A DNA stretch of 64,000 nucleotides from CAZSDP01 sp964605665 (GCA_964605665.1 CAZSDP010000001.1:248001-312000), one strand, 5' to 3'; positions 16,555 to 26,721 are shown, counted from the first letter of the stretch. A program made the numbers and translations. Notes: generated from the sequence alone by a model not told the origin.

Positions 16555-18381
16555 ATGAGTTTCGTATCTGCTCGAAACTCGGCTGCGAACCACCCCCAAA
16601 ATCGAGGCCGATCGAAGAACGACCACCGCTGGCTGTTGTGGATGACTGTCCTTTTTTCGGTCAGTTGCCAACCCTCACTGGAAGAAGGTCGGTCGACAAT
16701 CACTAAAATGCCCAGCACTTCGGAGTCCCTCCCTCGTCTCTCCGATGATCGATCGCTCGGTGTTTCCTTTCATCATGTGAATGGGATGTTCGGACAACGG
16801 TACTTTTGCGAAATGGTCGGACCTGGAGGGGCTCTCTTCGACGTCGATGGAGATGGTGACCTCGATCTGTTCTTGGTCCAGGGATCAGCACTTGGCGGCG
16901 TCCCACTTTCCGAGTCGATTTTCCCGCCAGATCCAAACGCCCCCCAAGGTGACCGGCTACTCATCAATCAACTCAAAGAGAGTGGGGAGTTGAGATTCCG
17001 AGACACCACTGAAGAGTCCGGTATCTCAGAGAGCGAATATGGGATGGGATGCACAGTGGGTGATGTCGATGGAGACGGTGATCCAGACATTTACGTCACA
17101 AACTTCGGTCGAGATCGCCTGTGGCTAAACCAAGGCGATACAACCTTTGTTGAGGCCTCTGCCAACGCAGGCCTGGCCGAAGATGACTGGACCACCAGCG
17201 CCGTCTTTTTTGACTGCGATCTAGACGGAGATCTCGATCTGTTCGTCTGCACCTACGTCGACTACCGATTGGAAAACCACAAACCTTGCTACTCAGAAAC
17301 GAGTGCAATCGATTACTGTGGTCCGAGCAGCTTCCGTTCTCAACCTGATCGCCTCTATCTCAATCAAGGAGATGGCGTTTTCCAGGATGTGACGTCTACT
17401 AGCCGCATTGGAACTGAAGTTGGCGCTGGTCTAGGAGTTGTCACCGCAGACTTTGATGCTGACGGCCTTCTCGATATCTATGTCGCTAATGATGGCACTC
17501 CAAATCGACTTTGGAAAAACCTCGGCGATGGCACTTTTGTCGACACGGGCCTCCTCGCTGGCTGCGCTTACAATCGAGACGGGCGAGCAGAAGCCAGCAT
17601 GGGCATCGAAGCTTCCGACTTCGATGCCGACGGAGACGAAGATGTCTTCCTCACTCATCTCACCGATGAAACGAACACGCTCTACAAAAATGACGGGAAT
17701 GGAGTTTTCGAGGACGTCTCTGCCCCAATCGGTTTGGGAGTTCCCAGCCGAGCATTTACCGGATTTGGAACCGCAACCTTTGATTATGATCTCGATGGCT
17801 TTCTAGACTTGTTTGTCGCCAATGGGGCGGTAAAGACGATCGAAGCGCTCGCCGCAAAGGGCGACCCCTATCCCCTTCGCCAAAGAAATCAGCTGTTCCG
17901 AAACCGCGGTGATGGCCGCTTTGAAGAAGTACTCCCCCAAACCGAGCCTGTTCTGAAACAAGCTGAGGTGAGCAGAGGAGTTCTCTCTGGAGACATCAAT
18001 AATGACGGCGCTATAGACCTCGTCGTCTTGAACAACTCAGCCCTACCCCAGATTCTGATCGGAACCACGCCAAAACCCACGGATTGGATCGGATTCGATG
18101 TTCGAAGACCGGATGGGCAACGTCCCGCCATCGGGACCCTCATCGAATTGAAGATCGGCTCGGAAACAAGTCGGATCCAAAGAGTTCGCGTCGCAGCGAG
18201 CTACCTCAGCGCAAATGACCCTCGGATTATTTTTGGTCTTAGGAATCAAGAACCAGCAGCGCTGAGCGCAATCCTCCATCACCCAGGTGGCCTATCAGAG
18301 AGTTTTGACGGTCTCAAGCCGGGCAAATACCAGACCCTCATTCAAGGGCAGGGCAAGGCTCTTGAAGTTGAAGGTAGATAA
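16555..18381 (+). CDS. CRTAC1-type FG-GAP/VCBS repeat protein with ASPIC/UnbV-like C-terminus (putative lipoprotein)
   Basis: 608 residues from the ATG at 16555 (GAAGGG upstream). N-terminal signal with lipobox-like MTVLFSVSCQPS. Multiple FG-GAP/VCBS repeats with calcium-binding loops are seen: FDVDGDGDLDLFLVQG, GDVDGDGDPDIYVTN, FDCDLDGDLDLFVCTY, DFDADGLLDIYVAND, DFDADGDEDVFLTHL, FDYDLDGFLDLFVANG and GDINNDGAIDLVVLNN. Together they suggest a seven-bladed beta-propeller. The C-terminal 100 residues match the UnbV/ASPIC region (RVRVAASYLSANDPRIIFGL). Extracytoplasmic. The TPR lipoprotein gene overlaps its stop by one base (TAATG), a pairing repeatedly seen in Planctomycetota. Ligand unknown. 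Confidence 0.92.
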   Translation: MSFVSARNSAANHPQNRGRSKNDHRWLLWMTVLFSVSCQPSLEEGRSTITKMPSTSESLPRLSDDRSLGVSFHHVNGMFGQRYFCEMVGPGGALFDVDGDGDLDLFLVQGSALGGVPLSESIFPPDPNAPQGDRLLINQLKESGELRFRDTTEESGISESEYGMGCTVGDVDGDGDPDIYVTNFGRDRLWLNQGDTTFVEASANAGLAEDDWTTSAVFFDCDLDGDLDLFVCTYVDYRLENHKPCYSETSAIDYCGPSSFRSQPDRLYLNQGDGVFQDVTSTSRIGTEVGAGLGVVTADFDADGLLDIYVANDGTPNRLWKNLGDGTFVDTGLLAGCAYNRDGRAEASMGIEASDFDADGDEDVFLTHLTDETNTLYKNDGNGVFEDVSAPIGLGVPSRAFTGFGTATFDYDLDGFLDLFVANGAVKTIEALAAKGDPYPLRQRNQLFRNRGDGRFEEVLPQTEPVLKQAEVSRGVLSGDINNDGAIDLVVLNNSALPQILIGTTPKPTDWIGFDVRRPDGQRPAIGTLIELKIGSETSRIQRVRVAASYLSANDPRIIFGLRNQEPAALSAILHHPGGLSESFDGLKPGKYQTLIQGQGKALEVEGR

Positions 18382-20075
18382 TGAGCAGTCTTCTTCGATT
18401 ACTGCTGAGCATCTCGATTCTACTTGGCGGCTGTACCCCATCAGATCGCAACGCTTCGCCGCTAGATACTGAGTCCGGGCAGGCCCCCACTCTCGAGAAC
18501 AAACCCGTTGGATCTTCTCCTGCTTCCTTTCCATGGCCAAGTCTCTCCGACTTTGAGCCACTGGTTCAGGATCACTTGCAGAAGACGAAAGAGCAGCTGA
18601 ATCACGCAATCGAGTCGGAAGAACGGGCCAATGAACTAGCAAACCAATATGGGACTGCCGGTATGGTGTATCACGCTTATACACTGCGCGAGGCTGCGCG
18701 ATTTGCTTATCAACAAGCAGAGGCTCTTGATCCAAGTGATCCGCGCTGGCCCTATCTACGTGGACATGTTGTACGCGTCGGAGATCACGTCGCTGAGGCG
18801 ATTCCCGCTTTTCAACGAGCACTCGAACTAGAACCAGAACTCGTTGCCGGCTGGGTTGCTCTCGGCGAGATACTCTTTGAACTCAATAGAAACCGAGAGT
18901 CCGCGGAAGCGTTTCAAAAAGCCATCGCCTACGATCCCCTATGTGCTGCCGCCCACGGAGGAATCGGACGTAACAACCTAGAAGCCAAGAACTTTGCCGC
19001 AGCTGCAGAGAGCCTGAAAAAAGCGATTGAGATCGCGCCTCACGCCAGTTCATTTCGATATCCACTGGGCCTAGCATTTCGAGGATTGGGAGATTCCAAG
19101 CGTGCGATTGAGGAGATGGAACAGCGTGGAATGATTAACGCCGCTCCGGCAGATCGCTATCTCCAAGTCGTGAGAGAGCTACCGGCAGGCTGGCGAGTTC
19201 ACCTGCGTCGCGGAACAACATTTTTTCAAGAAGGTCGATATCCACAAGCGCTGGCCGAGTTCGAGCTCGCCGCTTCTGCCGCCCCCGAAGTGGCTACAGT
19301 CCGCCTGAATCTAGGGTCAGCCTTAGTAAAGGTTGGGCGTAAAGACGAGTCAGTCGAACACTTCCAAACCGCTGCAGATCTCAATCCAACCACCGCACTT
19401 CCATGGTTCAACCTTGGCGTTCTCGCTGGAGGGCGTGGCGATGATCGCCAAGCTGTCGATTACTACCGGAAAGCGACAGAGGCAGATCCCGGCCTGCTCG
19501 ACGCCCACTTCAACCGAGCCAACGCTCTTCGTCGGCTTTCGCGATTCGAGGAAGCTGCGATTGCGTATCGAGTCGTAGTAGACAACGAACCAGGTCGTAG
19601 CGCCGCTCATTTGGGTGAAGCACTCTCTTTGGTACGGCTCGGAGAGAACACTGCTGCGATCGATCTGCTTCAGCAGGCTATTCGGCTTGTCCCTAAAGAT
19701 GGTCCACTACGTAATGCACTCGCGAGGCTACTCGCGACAAAGTCGGATTCCGCCGGAAAGAACCAAGCGATACAACTTGCGAATCAACTTCTGACAGAGG
19801 CCAGCACCCTAGAGCATGTCGAAACGGCAGCAATTGCCTATGCTGCAGTCGGGAACTTCACTCTCGCGTGCGAGCTGTTAGATAAGGCAATCCAAGCTGC
19901 GGAATCGAGTCGTCACCCCGAATTAGTATCAGGCCTCCAAAAGAGACGCGACCGCTTTCAACGCCTGAGCCCACCATTAGAACCCTGGCCAGTCGAGTCA
20001 CCAATCTTGTCGCCTCCTCCGCTCGGCTCCGACACTTCTTCGTTTCCTTCTGATTCCGGCTCACTGACCGATTGA
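18381..20075 (+). CDS. TPR-repeat lipoprotein, partner of the FG-GAP protein
   Basis: 564 residues. A signal peptide with lipobox (LLSISILLGGCTP) places it at the membrane facing the periplasm. At least nine TPR units follow from about residue 110 to 500, for example PAFQRALELEPELVAGWVAL, AFQKAIAYDPLCAAAHGGIG, LAEFELAASAAPEVATVRLN and YYRKATEADPGLLDAHFNRA. TPR arrays serve as protein-binding scaffolds. The ATG overlaps the stop of the FG-GAP gene by one base, so they are co-translated and probably form one envelope complex. The last 39 codons overlap the 3' end of the HEAT-repeat gene on the opposite strand. Confidence 0.92.
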   Translation: MSSLLRLLLSISILLGGCTPSDRNASPLDTESGQAPTLENKPVGSSPASFPWPSLSDFEPLVQDHLQKTKEQLNHAIESEERANELANQYGTAGMVYHAYTLREAARFAYQQAEALDPSDPRWPYLRGHVVRVGDHVAEAIPAFQRALELEPELVAGWVALGEILFELNRNRESAEAFQKAIAYDPLCAAAHGGIGRNNLEAKNFAAAAESLKKAIEIAPHASSFRYPLGLAFRGLGDSKRAIEEMEQRGMINAAPADRYLQVVRELPAGWRVHLRRGTTFFQEGRYPQALAEFELAASAAPEVATVRLNLGSALVKVGRKDESVEHFQTAADLNPTTALPWFNLGVLAGGRGDDRQAVDYYRKATEADPGLLDAHFNRANALRRLSRFEEAAIAYRVVVDNEPGRSAAHLGEALSLVRLGENTAAIDLLQQAIRLVPKDGPLRNALARLLATKSDSAGKNQAIQLANQLLTEASTLEHVETAAIAYAAVGNFTLACELLDKAIQAAESSRHPELVSGLQKRRDRFQRLSPPLEPWPVESPILSPPPLGSDTSSFPSDSGSLTD

Positions 20076-21592
20076 GACTCGCTAGCTTCGCCTTTGAGTT
20101 TGAATTGAAAAGACTCGACCACCCCTAGAGCCCTCAGTACCTCGGCTCCATCAACGATCGCTGTCGCTTCTCCGCTATCAAAGCGCCATATCTCTTGATC
20201 GATTCGAAAACGAAACTGGTACTTCATCGGAAGATCCATAGCACCGACTCGAGCCATCGGAAAATCTGCGGAAATCTCCAGAGGAGCTATTTTTCCACCG
20301 CGATACTCGACCCAATTTGAGTAGCGGTACTCGGTAAGTTTCTTGCCCTCTGCATCCCAAACGATTTCTCGAGCTGGTTTGCCGCTTGCGTCAAAACTCA
20401 GTTGCACTCGATATGCTCCGGGAACATTTGCTTCCCAAAAAGCGAGATTCAAGCAGGCGAGGCCACAGCGAAGAGTTGATCCCGAAGGTAGCCAGTACTC
20501 CCACGTTCTGAGATTCGATTCATCTTTTGTCACAAGTCGTGGTCGACAGAGACTGGGAAAGAGCAAGAGTCGATCAATTGGTAGATCCAGGTGAATCACC
20601 CGATCGAGCGGGTACTCCCAAAATTGAAGCGCCCCAAACTGTAAATTATCGGCAAAGACATCGATCGATCGGACCGATCCCGCCATGAGATTTTCCAGTT
20701 GAATACGATAGGAGATACGCCCGCTCCTAGGCAAAGTCGCACGAGGACTCCAAGAAGAAACTCTGGAACCGAGGGCGAGTATTTCACGCGCAAGAGGGTT
20801 GTCTGGGTTTCGCTGAACGAAAATCTCTCTCGACCGTGCTGCTGCGGCACTATTCGCAAACTTTTCAAACAAAACTCGATCCAGATCAGTTGGTTGACGC
20901 AACTGAGTGTAGTGATCTACGACGACCTTTTGATATCTCCGGAATCGATCGAGCAATGCAGGGTCACCTTTCGACCGATCTTCCTCCTGAACAGAGCGAT
21001 AAGCCTCGACGACATAGGGTCGGACGATGCCCCTGATCGATCGCGCCGCAGCTTCGTGGATCACCTTTTCACTCGACTGCAGAGCATTGACGAGCGCCGT
21101 GAGAACCTCCTGTGTATCGAAATACGCGATCGCGAATACAGCAGCCTCACGCTGAGACAACACTTCTGACTCTGTCAAAGACATAAAGAATGGAAGAGCC
21201 TTGGCGGGCCAAGTCCTCAAAACTCCTCTGGTTACCAATACCCGAAACTCCCGATTCGGATCCTTCAGAGCTTCCTGCAAAAGAGGAAGAACAGACTCAT
21301 CTCCACTGGAGAGCAGGCTCTCTACCGCCTTCGTCTTGAGCGAGATGTCATTCCCCTTGAGCGCAGTGACCTCCTCTGGCCAATGCGTCTCCAGATCTGC
21401 CCAGTTTTGATCCTCTGAATCTTCACCGACGATCTTAGGGACAGTCACCGATTGATCCTCATCACCAAAAGACGCAGAGATACAGAAGCTCGACAGAAGG
21501 AGTAGCACTGCCCAGCCCGCAGCCCAGCCCTGCTGCCAAGCAACTGAAGTTCTCAAAGGGGGAGAAACTATCCAGGTTTTCAGATCGCTCAT
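19958..21592 (-). CDS. Secreted HEAT-repeat protein
   Basis: 544 residues. A signal sequence lies at about residues 26-43 (AGWAVLLLLSSFCISASFG). HEAT-like repeats cover about 85-185 (SLLSSGDESVLPLLQEALKD, REFRVLVTRGVLRT, SQREAAVFAIAYFDTQEVLT, SEKVIHEAAARSIRGIV). The remaining part, about 280-500, is beta-rich and unrecognised (SGRISYRIQLENLMAGSVRS; LTEYRYSNWVEYRGGKI), with an outer-membrane lipoprotein-sorting flavour. The C-terminal 40 residues are Ser/Glu/Gly-rich and overlap the TPR gene on the other strand by 118 bases. Extracytoplasmic; function unknown. Confidence 0.85.
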   Translation of the reverse strand: MSDLKTWIVSPPLRTSVAWQQGWAAGWAVLLLLSSFCISASFGDEDQSVTVPKIVGEDSEDQNWADLETHWPEEVTALKGNDISLKTKAVESLLSSGDESVLPLLQEALKDPNREFRVLVTRGVLRTWPAKALPFFMSLTESEVLSQREAAVFAIAYFDTQEVLTALVNALQSSEKVIHEAAARSIRGIVRPYVVEAYRSVQEEDRSKGDPALLDRFRRYQKVVVDHYTQLRQPTDLDRVLFEKFANSAAAARSREIFVQRNPDNPLAREILALGSRVSSWSPRATLPRSGRISYRIQLENLMAGSVRSIDVFADNLQFGALQFWEYPLDRVIHLDLPIDRLLLFPSLCRPRLVTKDESNLRTWEYWLPSGSTLRCGLACLNLAFWEANVPGAYRVQLSFDASGKPAREIVWDAEGKKLTEYRYSNWVEYRGGKIAPLEISADFPMARVGAMDLPMKYQFRFRIDQEIWRFDSGEATAIVDGAEVLRALGVVESFQFKLKGEASESQSVSEPESEGNEEVSEPSGGGDKIGDSTGQGSNGGLRR

Positions 21593-22033
21593 GACTTACC
21601 TTCCAAGAGCCAAAAGTGTCAGAGGACAGAACCAAGCGTCGAGATTGCAAGAGAGTCGCTATTCTCCCAGAAGTCCATCCCAACCACCAATTGACGCCTC
21701 CCACTCCGGCTATACAATTGCTCTTCTGTTAGTCTATACGGGTTGACTAGGATTAACGAAGTGGGCGAGTTCGCTCCTTGGTGACAGACAGCGTCTCCTA
21801 TCTCCATCTCTTGCTTGTGGCGTCCGCGGCCAAGTTGAGTCAGGCAGATGTTGTCAAATTCACTCTGGGAACGCAGGTGAATCGTGGAAATATTCAGCCT
21901 CGACTGAACTCCTACCCACTCTTCATTCCCTTCCCTGACAACCCAAAAACTCTGCGCTAGTCCCCCTCGATCATGAACCTTCGGGGACCGGCAGAGAACG
22001 AGAACGGGACGACATCTATCTGGAGGAACGATT
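21593..22033. other. Divergent intergenic region with long leader of the P-domain/PKD gene
   Basis: About 440 bases between the HEAT-repeat gene and the giant secreted protein. It holds a plus-strand promoter candidate (21691-21718), which implies a 5' leader of about 310 bases. A minus-strand frame from 21619 to 22050 and a short plus-strand frame at 21778 show no family resemblance, and I left them out. Confidence 0.45.
21691..21718 (+). promoter_or_regulatory. Candidate sigma-70-type promoter
   Basis: TTGACG (21691-21696), a 16-base spacer, and TACAAT (21713-21718): five of six matches at each box. It faces the P-domain/PKD protein gene, whose ATG is 316 bases downstream. Confidence 0.5.
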
Positions 22034-25000
22034 ATGTCGCAGCGCTTCAAAGCTATACTGCTAGTTTCCTGCTCATTTTTGCTCTGTTTCTGGGGATCGG
22101 TTCAGGGACAGCCCTCCGTTCAACCAGATCTACTTCAATCTATCCCCTTTGCCGGCAACCAGCCCATCGATGTATGCCACATACCAGGAACGGACATGCT
22201 GTATGTTGTCGATGCGCTTAGTGGCAACACATATGTCTACAATCGTATGTCACTTGCCAATGGGCCGATGCTGACCATTCCGAATCCTGCCGGAGCAGTC
22301 GCGACGACAGGGATCGCTTCCGACGGAGTGTTCCTCTATTGGGCCGTTCCTGGAGCCGCGCAGTCTTTCTGGCGAACAGACCTCCTCGGAAATGGACCAA
22401 CAGCACTTGGTCACCTCCAGCTTCCTGGACTCGGAACAGTCGTCGGGCTCTGTCTTGATACCGATGGTAATCTCTGGGCAAATGACGTCATCAGCGATCA
22501 ATACAGCAAACATAGTGTCGCTGACGGCTCGGCGATGGGTCCCATCATTTCTCACCCGGATGGAATGGGAAGCGGTAATGGCATCGCTTTTCGAAGTGAC
22601 TGTGGCTTATTTGAAGTTGCACATGGACCAAACAGCGACGGTCTCGTCACTCGAATTGAGACGGTGACCAATCCCGAGGGGATTCCCGTTAACGGCATCG
22701 ATATTTCCTATATCGGTCCCCAGATCAATGGAATTGAAGCGCTAGAATCTGGATCAACCGGTGAATACTCGCTCATCGTTCTCGAGTCCTCGAGCAACAA
22801 GATCTATGAAATAAGGGGATTGCCAGCTTGTCCTAACGCTGCACTACCCGAACCGCGAGATCTCGTTCGCTGTTCGAACCCAGTAGGACCCGCATCGACA
22901 GTCTGCGGTCCAGCAACACCTCCTGTAACAATCAACCATTCAGCATCTCTTCTCACTGAACTAGTTCCAACAGGTGGATTCCCGATCGGAAATCTGGAAC
23001 TCTCTGTCGACTTGACCCACCCGATGCCAAATGAGCTGACCGTGCTCCTTTCTTCCCCATCGGGAACGAGCATCACATTGCACGATGGATTTGGCCTAGA
23101 ACCTAATATTCAGGTCACTTTTGATGATGAAGGAGCACCCTATGGTAGCGCTCCTCTTTCCAACGGGATGCCTACAAGACCCTCGGGGCCAGGACTTCTA
23201 AGCGCGTTCAATGGAGAGTTGTTCAGTGGCTCATGGATACTTTCGATTACAGATAGCGCTCCAGGAAATGACGGGATTCTCCAAGACTGGTGCCTCGTTG
23301 CAACTCCCACACCGGGTCTCCTCATCTCGCCTGTTGCAACTCCCGTGATCGACACCATCGAAGTGACAGAAGGAACAACGACGATTCGAGACCTAAATGT
23401 CTCCCTCGATATCGCTCATCCATTCATTGCTGATCTGAACGTGTCGCTAACTGGACCAACTGGTATCAACTTGACCCTTCACGACCAAAGCATTGTCTCT
23501 GGAGACTCTCTCCAGATCACTTACGATGACGATGGATTTGGGAACATACCAGATGGTCCGGGGTTACTCTCAGACTTTGAGGGATCCGAGTCGAATGGAA
23601 CATGGAAACTAGAGTGCACTGACTTCTTTGAAGGTAGCGAAGGAATCCTCCAGAGCTGGTGCGTCGCCATCGATGAATTCACCAAACGTGACCTCTGCCA
23701 TGTCCCCCCCAGAGTCAGCGATTGCCAAAGTCCAGCGATCCCGATCAGTCACTTGAGTCCAACTGTTTCAAATGTACAGACCATGCTCACCGGGCCGATT
23801 CATGATCTAGACGTCGCTTTGGACATCCAACACTCATGGATTGGAGATCTCAATATCACGCTAGAGAGTCCAGCTGCCACAACGGTCTCTCTGCTCAATG
23901 CCGGTGGTGGGAACATCGATAACATAAGCACAACATTTGATGATGAAGGACAGCCATTCTCACCATCCGTCCTTCCCCAAAGCAAAAGCGTCCAACCTCA
24001 AGGACCAGGAGCGCTCTCCGATTTCGATAACGAATCTGCATCCGGAGCATGGACTCTTACCATTGATGACGTTTCAACGAGTGACGACGGTCAGTTGGTG
24101 ACGTGGTGCTTAGACAACCAAAATCCTCTTCAGATCTCACATTCCTTGAGCAGCCTAAGCATTCCTTTTGAAGTCACCGACGACGCTATAGTCGAGGAAG
24201 TGGAACTCAATATCGGAATCGAACACTCGCTTAACCGACAGTTGCAAATGAGCTTGAGAAGTCCGGCAGGAACCATCATTGTCCTAAAGTCGGTAAGCAA
24301 TACCGGCAATGGAGGGATAGACGTTACCTATGCAGCGGATGGCGTTCCATTTGACCCCACCCTGCTCTCCAACGGCATTCGAATGCAACCCACTATTGGA
24401 AGCATGTCTGACTTCTTCGGAGAGCCTATGATTGGGACATGGACTCTCACCATTATCGATGCCATGGCCGGCGCTGACGGATTCCTCAAGTCTGCCTGCT
24501 TAACGGTATTTGGTGATGAAGCTCCCTGTACACCGACCTCCTTACTACCTCTTGCGGACGCCATCAATGGACCGAGCCCGCTCACAGTGAATTTCACTGC
24601 AAACCTGGCTGGCACTGGACCATTCGATGTCATGTGGGATTTCGGAGATGGAACCACTGAATTTATTCCAAATCCAACCCATACGTTCACGCAAGAAGGT
24701 GTCTATACCGTCACGGTCAATGCCCAGAACTCCTGTGGTTCAGATACCGCGACCCTTCTGGTTCACGTCTGCAATCCAATCACAAGCTCTTTGACAACGA
24801 ATGTTACCTCGGGACCACCTCCCCTCGCTGTGGACTTCAATCCAAACGCTACAGGTAGCCAACCAATGTCGATTGTATGGGATTTTGGGGACGGTATAAC
24901 AAGCAACGAAGTGAACCCAACGCACATCTATAACCAACCTGGTAGCTATCTAGTAACGATGGCTGGAACAAATGCTTGCGGCACAACTGAAGAATCTCTG

Positions 25001-26701
25001 CTTATCAATGTCTGCGACCCAGTTCTAGCAACTCCAACTGTTATGAGTTCAAACTTAGACCCACTGTTCACCTTCGAATTTTCGGCAAATTCAACTGGGA
25101 GTGAACCTTTCTTTTACCAGTGGGCCTTTGGTGATGGAAACACGAGCATTTTGGCCAATCCAATTCACACCTACGAAACAGCTGGTGAGTACGTGGTGAC
25201 CTTGGTGATCTCAAACCCATGTGGAGAAGTAACTCATGTGCTCACCGTCTCCGTGTGCGAGCCGGTTACCACCGCTGCAATCGCTGCACCTATTTTTGGT
25301 ACCATTCCACTGACTGTAGACTTCACGTCAAACGCCTTAGGAAGTGGCCCGATCCAATATTTCTGGGAATTTGGCGACGGTTCCATCAGCAACCAGGCAA
25401 ATCCGAGCCACACTTTCTCTGCTGAGGGATCTTTTGAAGCGACGTTGACTGCCACTAATGGCTGCGGAACAACAACACAGTCATTTACAATCAACACTTG
25501 TTCACCAGTGCAGGCAAACCTAGTCGCTACGCCGACATCTGGGTCGTCTCCCCTCACTGTAACCTTTGAGTCAAATGCTACCGGTACCGCCCCAATAACG
25601 AGTCTTTGGGCATTCGGCGACGGGCAATTCTCGACAGAACTCAGTCCAACTCACACTTACCTCAACGATGGCATTTACGAAGTAACCGTCGAGGTTTTCA
25701 ATCCATGTGGGACTCAAACAGCTACAGTCCTGATCGACATTTGCGATGAAGCAACCTCTTCACCAATGGCAAGTATCAATTTTGGACTAGCTCCTCTGAC
25801 TGTTGAATTCGATTCTTTTGAAGGGGGAACTCTCCCACGAACAACCACTTGGAACTTTGCCGATGGGAATGAAGCAGTCGGCAGTTCCGTTTCGCACACC
25901 TTTATTGCCCCAGGTACTTACCCAGTGACCACCAGCACTACGAACGCCTGCGGAACCAGCAGCGGAACAATTGAGATTGTGGTATGCGATACTCCGCAAG
26001 TCTCCATTGAAGCGACGCCAGCTGTAGATTCACCATTGTCCATCGCCTTTACCGGGAACATCGTTTCTGATGGGTCATTCGACTTACTCTGGAATTTTGG
26101 TGACGGCGCAACCAGTTCAGCGTCTAACCCACAACATATCTACGCTGCGCCAGGGACCTACAACGTGACCTTGTCCGTCAGCAATCCCTGCACGAGCGTA
26201 TCCACTTCTTTGGAACTAGCGCTTTGCCCCACAACGACCGCAGACTTCACCACAACTACGATTTTCGGAATCGCTCCTTACTGCGCAAACTTCAATGACC
26301 TTACTACCGGACCCGCATTGTCATACGATTGGTCCTTTGGCGACGGAGCAACCTCATCAACTGCTGGTAGCGTTTCTCATGTATACCAAGAACATGGCTT
26401 GTTCGATGTCTCGCTAACAGTCACCACGAGTTGTGGACTCACCGATTCCAAGGTCGTCAACCAACTTGTACAGGTGCTCATCCCTGGAGACGTCAATCAA
26501 GATGGAATGCGTGATGTCACAGATCCTATCGCACTACTCGGCTTTGTCTTCGGATCCACAACAGCACCTTCATGCGAACGAATTGCTGATGTGAATGGCG
26601 ACAACTTCGTCGATATTTCGGACGCGATCTACCTACTCTTCTGGCAGTTCTCAGGTGGTCCCGATCCGGTGGCACCGCCCTGTGGAAGTTGCGACTTCTA
26701 A
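22034..26701 (+). CDS. Giant secreted protein: beta-propeller-like domain, four P-domains, eight PKD domains, dockerin-like C-terminus
   Basis: 1555 residues; the ATG has GGAGGA at seven-base spacing. A signal peptide spans about residues 1-26. About 30-265 looks like an NHL/SMP-30-type propeller (CLDTDGNLWANDV). Four proprotein-convertase P-domains follow at about 290-425, 430-550, 560-697 and 700-830; each carries the H-P-x..DL.V.L.SP.GT core and ends with a D-G-x-L-x-x-W/A-C-L strand. Eight PKD domains cover about 835-1475, each with a WxFGDG-type motif (WDFGDGTTEF, WAFGDGNTSI, WSFGDGATSS). The last 75 residues form a dockerin-like pair (PGDVNQDGMRDVTDP, DVNGDNFVDISDA). Probably a cell-surface or exported adhesin. 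Own promoter and terminator. Confidence 0.93.
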   Translation: MSQRFKAILLVSCSFLLCFWGSVQGQPSVQPDLLQSIPFAGNQPIDVCHIPGTDMLYVVDALSGNTYVYNRMSLANGPMLTIPNPAGAVATTGIASDGVFLYWAVPGAAQSFWRTDLLGNGPTALGHLQLPGLGTVVGLCLDTDGNLWANDVISDQYSKHSVADGSAMGPIISHPDGMGSGNGIAFRSDCGLFEVAHGPNSDGLVTRIETVTNPEGIPVNGIDISYIGPQINGIEALESGSTGEYSLIVLESSSNKIYEIRGLPACPNAALPEPRDLVRCSNPVGPASTVCGPATPPVTINHSASLLTELVPTGGFPIGNLELSVDLTHPMPNELTVLLSSPSGTSITLHDGFGLEPNIQVTFDDEGAPYGSAPLSNGMPTRPSGPGLLSAFNGELFSGSWILSITDSAPGNDGILQDWCLVATPTPGLLISPVATPVIDTIEVTEGTTTIRDLNVSLDIAHPFIADLNVSLTGPTGINLTLHDQSIVSGDSLQITYDDDGFGNIPDGPGLLSDFEGSESNGTWKLECTDFFEGSEGILQSWCVAIDEFTKRDLCHVPPRVSDCQSPAIPISHLSPTVSNVQTMLTGPIHDLDVALDIQHSWIGDLNITLESPAATTVSLLNAGGGNIDNISTTFDDEGQPFSPSVLPQSKSVQPQGPGALSDFDNESASGAWTLTIDDVSTSDDGQLVTWCLDNQNPLQISHSLSSLSIPFEVTDDAIVEEVELNIGIEHSLNRQLQMSLRSPAGTIIVLKSVSNTGNGGIDVTYAADGVPFDPTLLSNGIRMQPTIGSMSDFFGEPMIGTWTLTIIDAMAGADGFLKSACLTVFGDEAPCTPTSLLPLADAINGPSPLTVNFTANLAGTGPFDVMWDFGDGTTEFIPNPTHTFTQEGVYTVTVNAQNSCGSDTATLLVHVCNPITSSLTTNVTSGPPPLAVDFNPNATGSQPMSIVWDFGDGITSNEVNPTHIYNQPGSYLVTMAGTNACGTTEESLLINVCDPVLATPTVMSSNLDPLFTFEFSANSTGSEPFFYQWAFGDGNTSILANPIHTYETAGEYVVTLVISNPCGEVTHVLTVSVCEPVTTAAIAAPIFGTIPLTVDFTSNALGSGPIQYFWEFGDGSISNQANPSHTFSAEGSFEATLTATNGCGTTTQSFTINTCSPVQANLVATPTSGSSPLTVTFESNATGTAPITSLWAFGDGQFSTELSPTHTYLNDGIYEVTVEVFNPCGTQTATVLIDICDEATSSPMASINFGLAPLTVEFDSFEGGTLPRTTTWNFADGNEAVGSSVSHTFIAPGTYPVTTSTTNACGTSSGTIEIVVCDTPQVSIEATPAVDSPLSIAFTGNIVSDGSFDLLWNFGDGATSSASNPQHIYAAPGTYNVTLSVSNPCTSVSTSLELALCPTTTADFTTTTIFGIAPYCANFNDLTTGPALSYDWSFGDGATSSTAGSVSHVYQEHGLFDVSLTVTTSCGLTDSKVVNQLVQVLIPGDVNQDGMRDVTDPIALLGFVFGSTTAPSCERIADVNGDNFVDISDAIYLLFWQFSGGPDPVAPPCGSCDF

Positions 26702-26721
26702 GTGTGATATCGATAGAACGA

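Noticed and set aside
21619..22050. Minus-strand open frame of 143 codons
   Set aside because: It covers the promoter region and the start of the giant secreted protein gene, with no family resemblance and no good start site.
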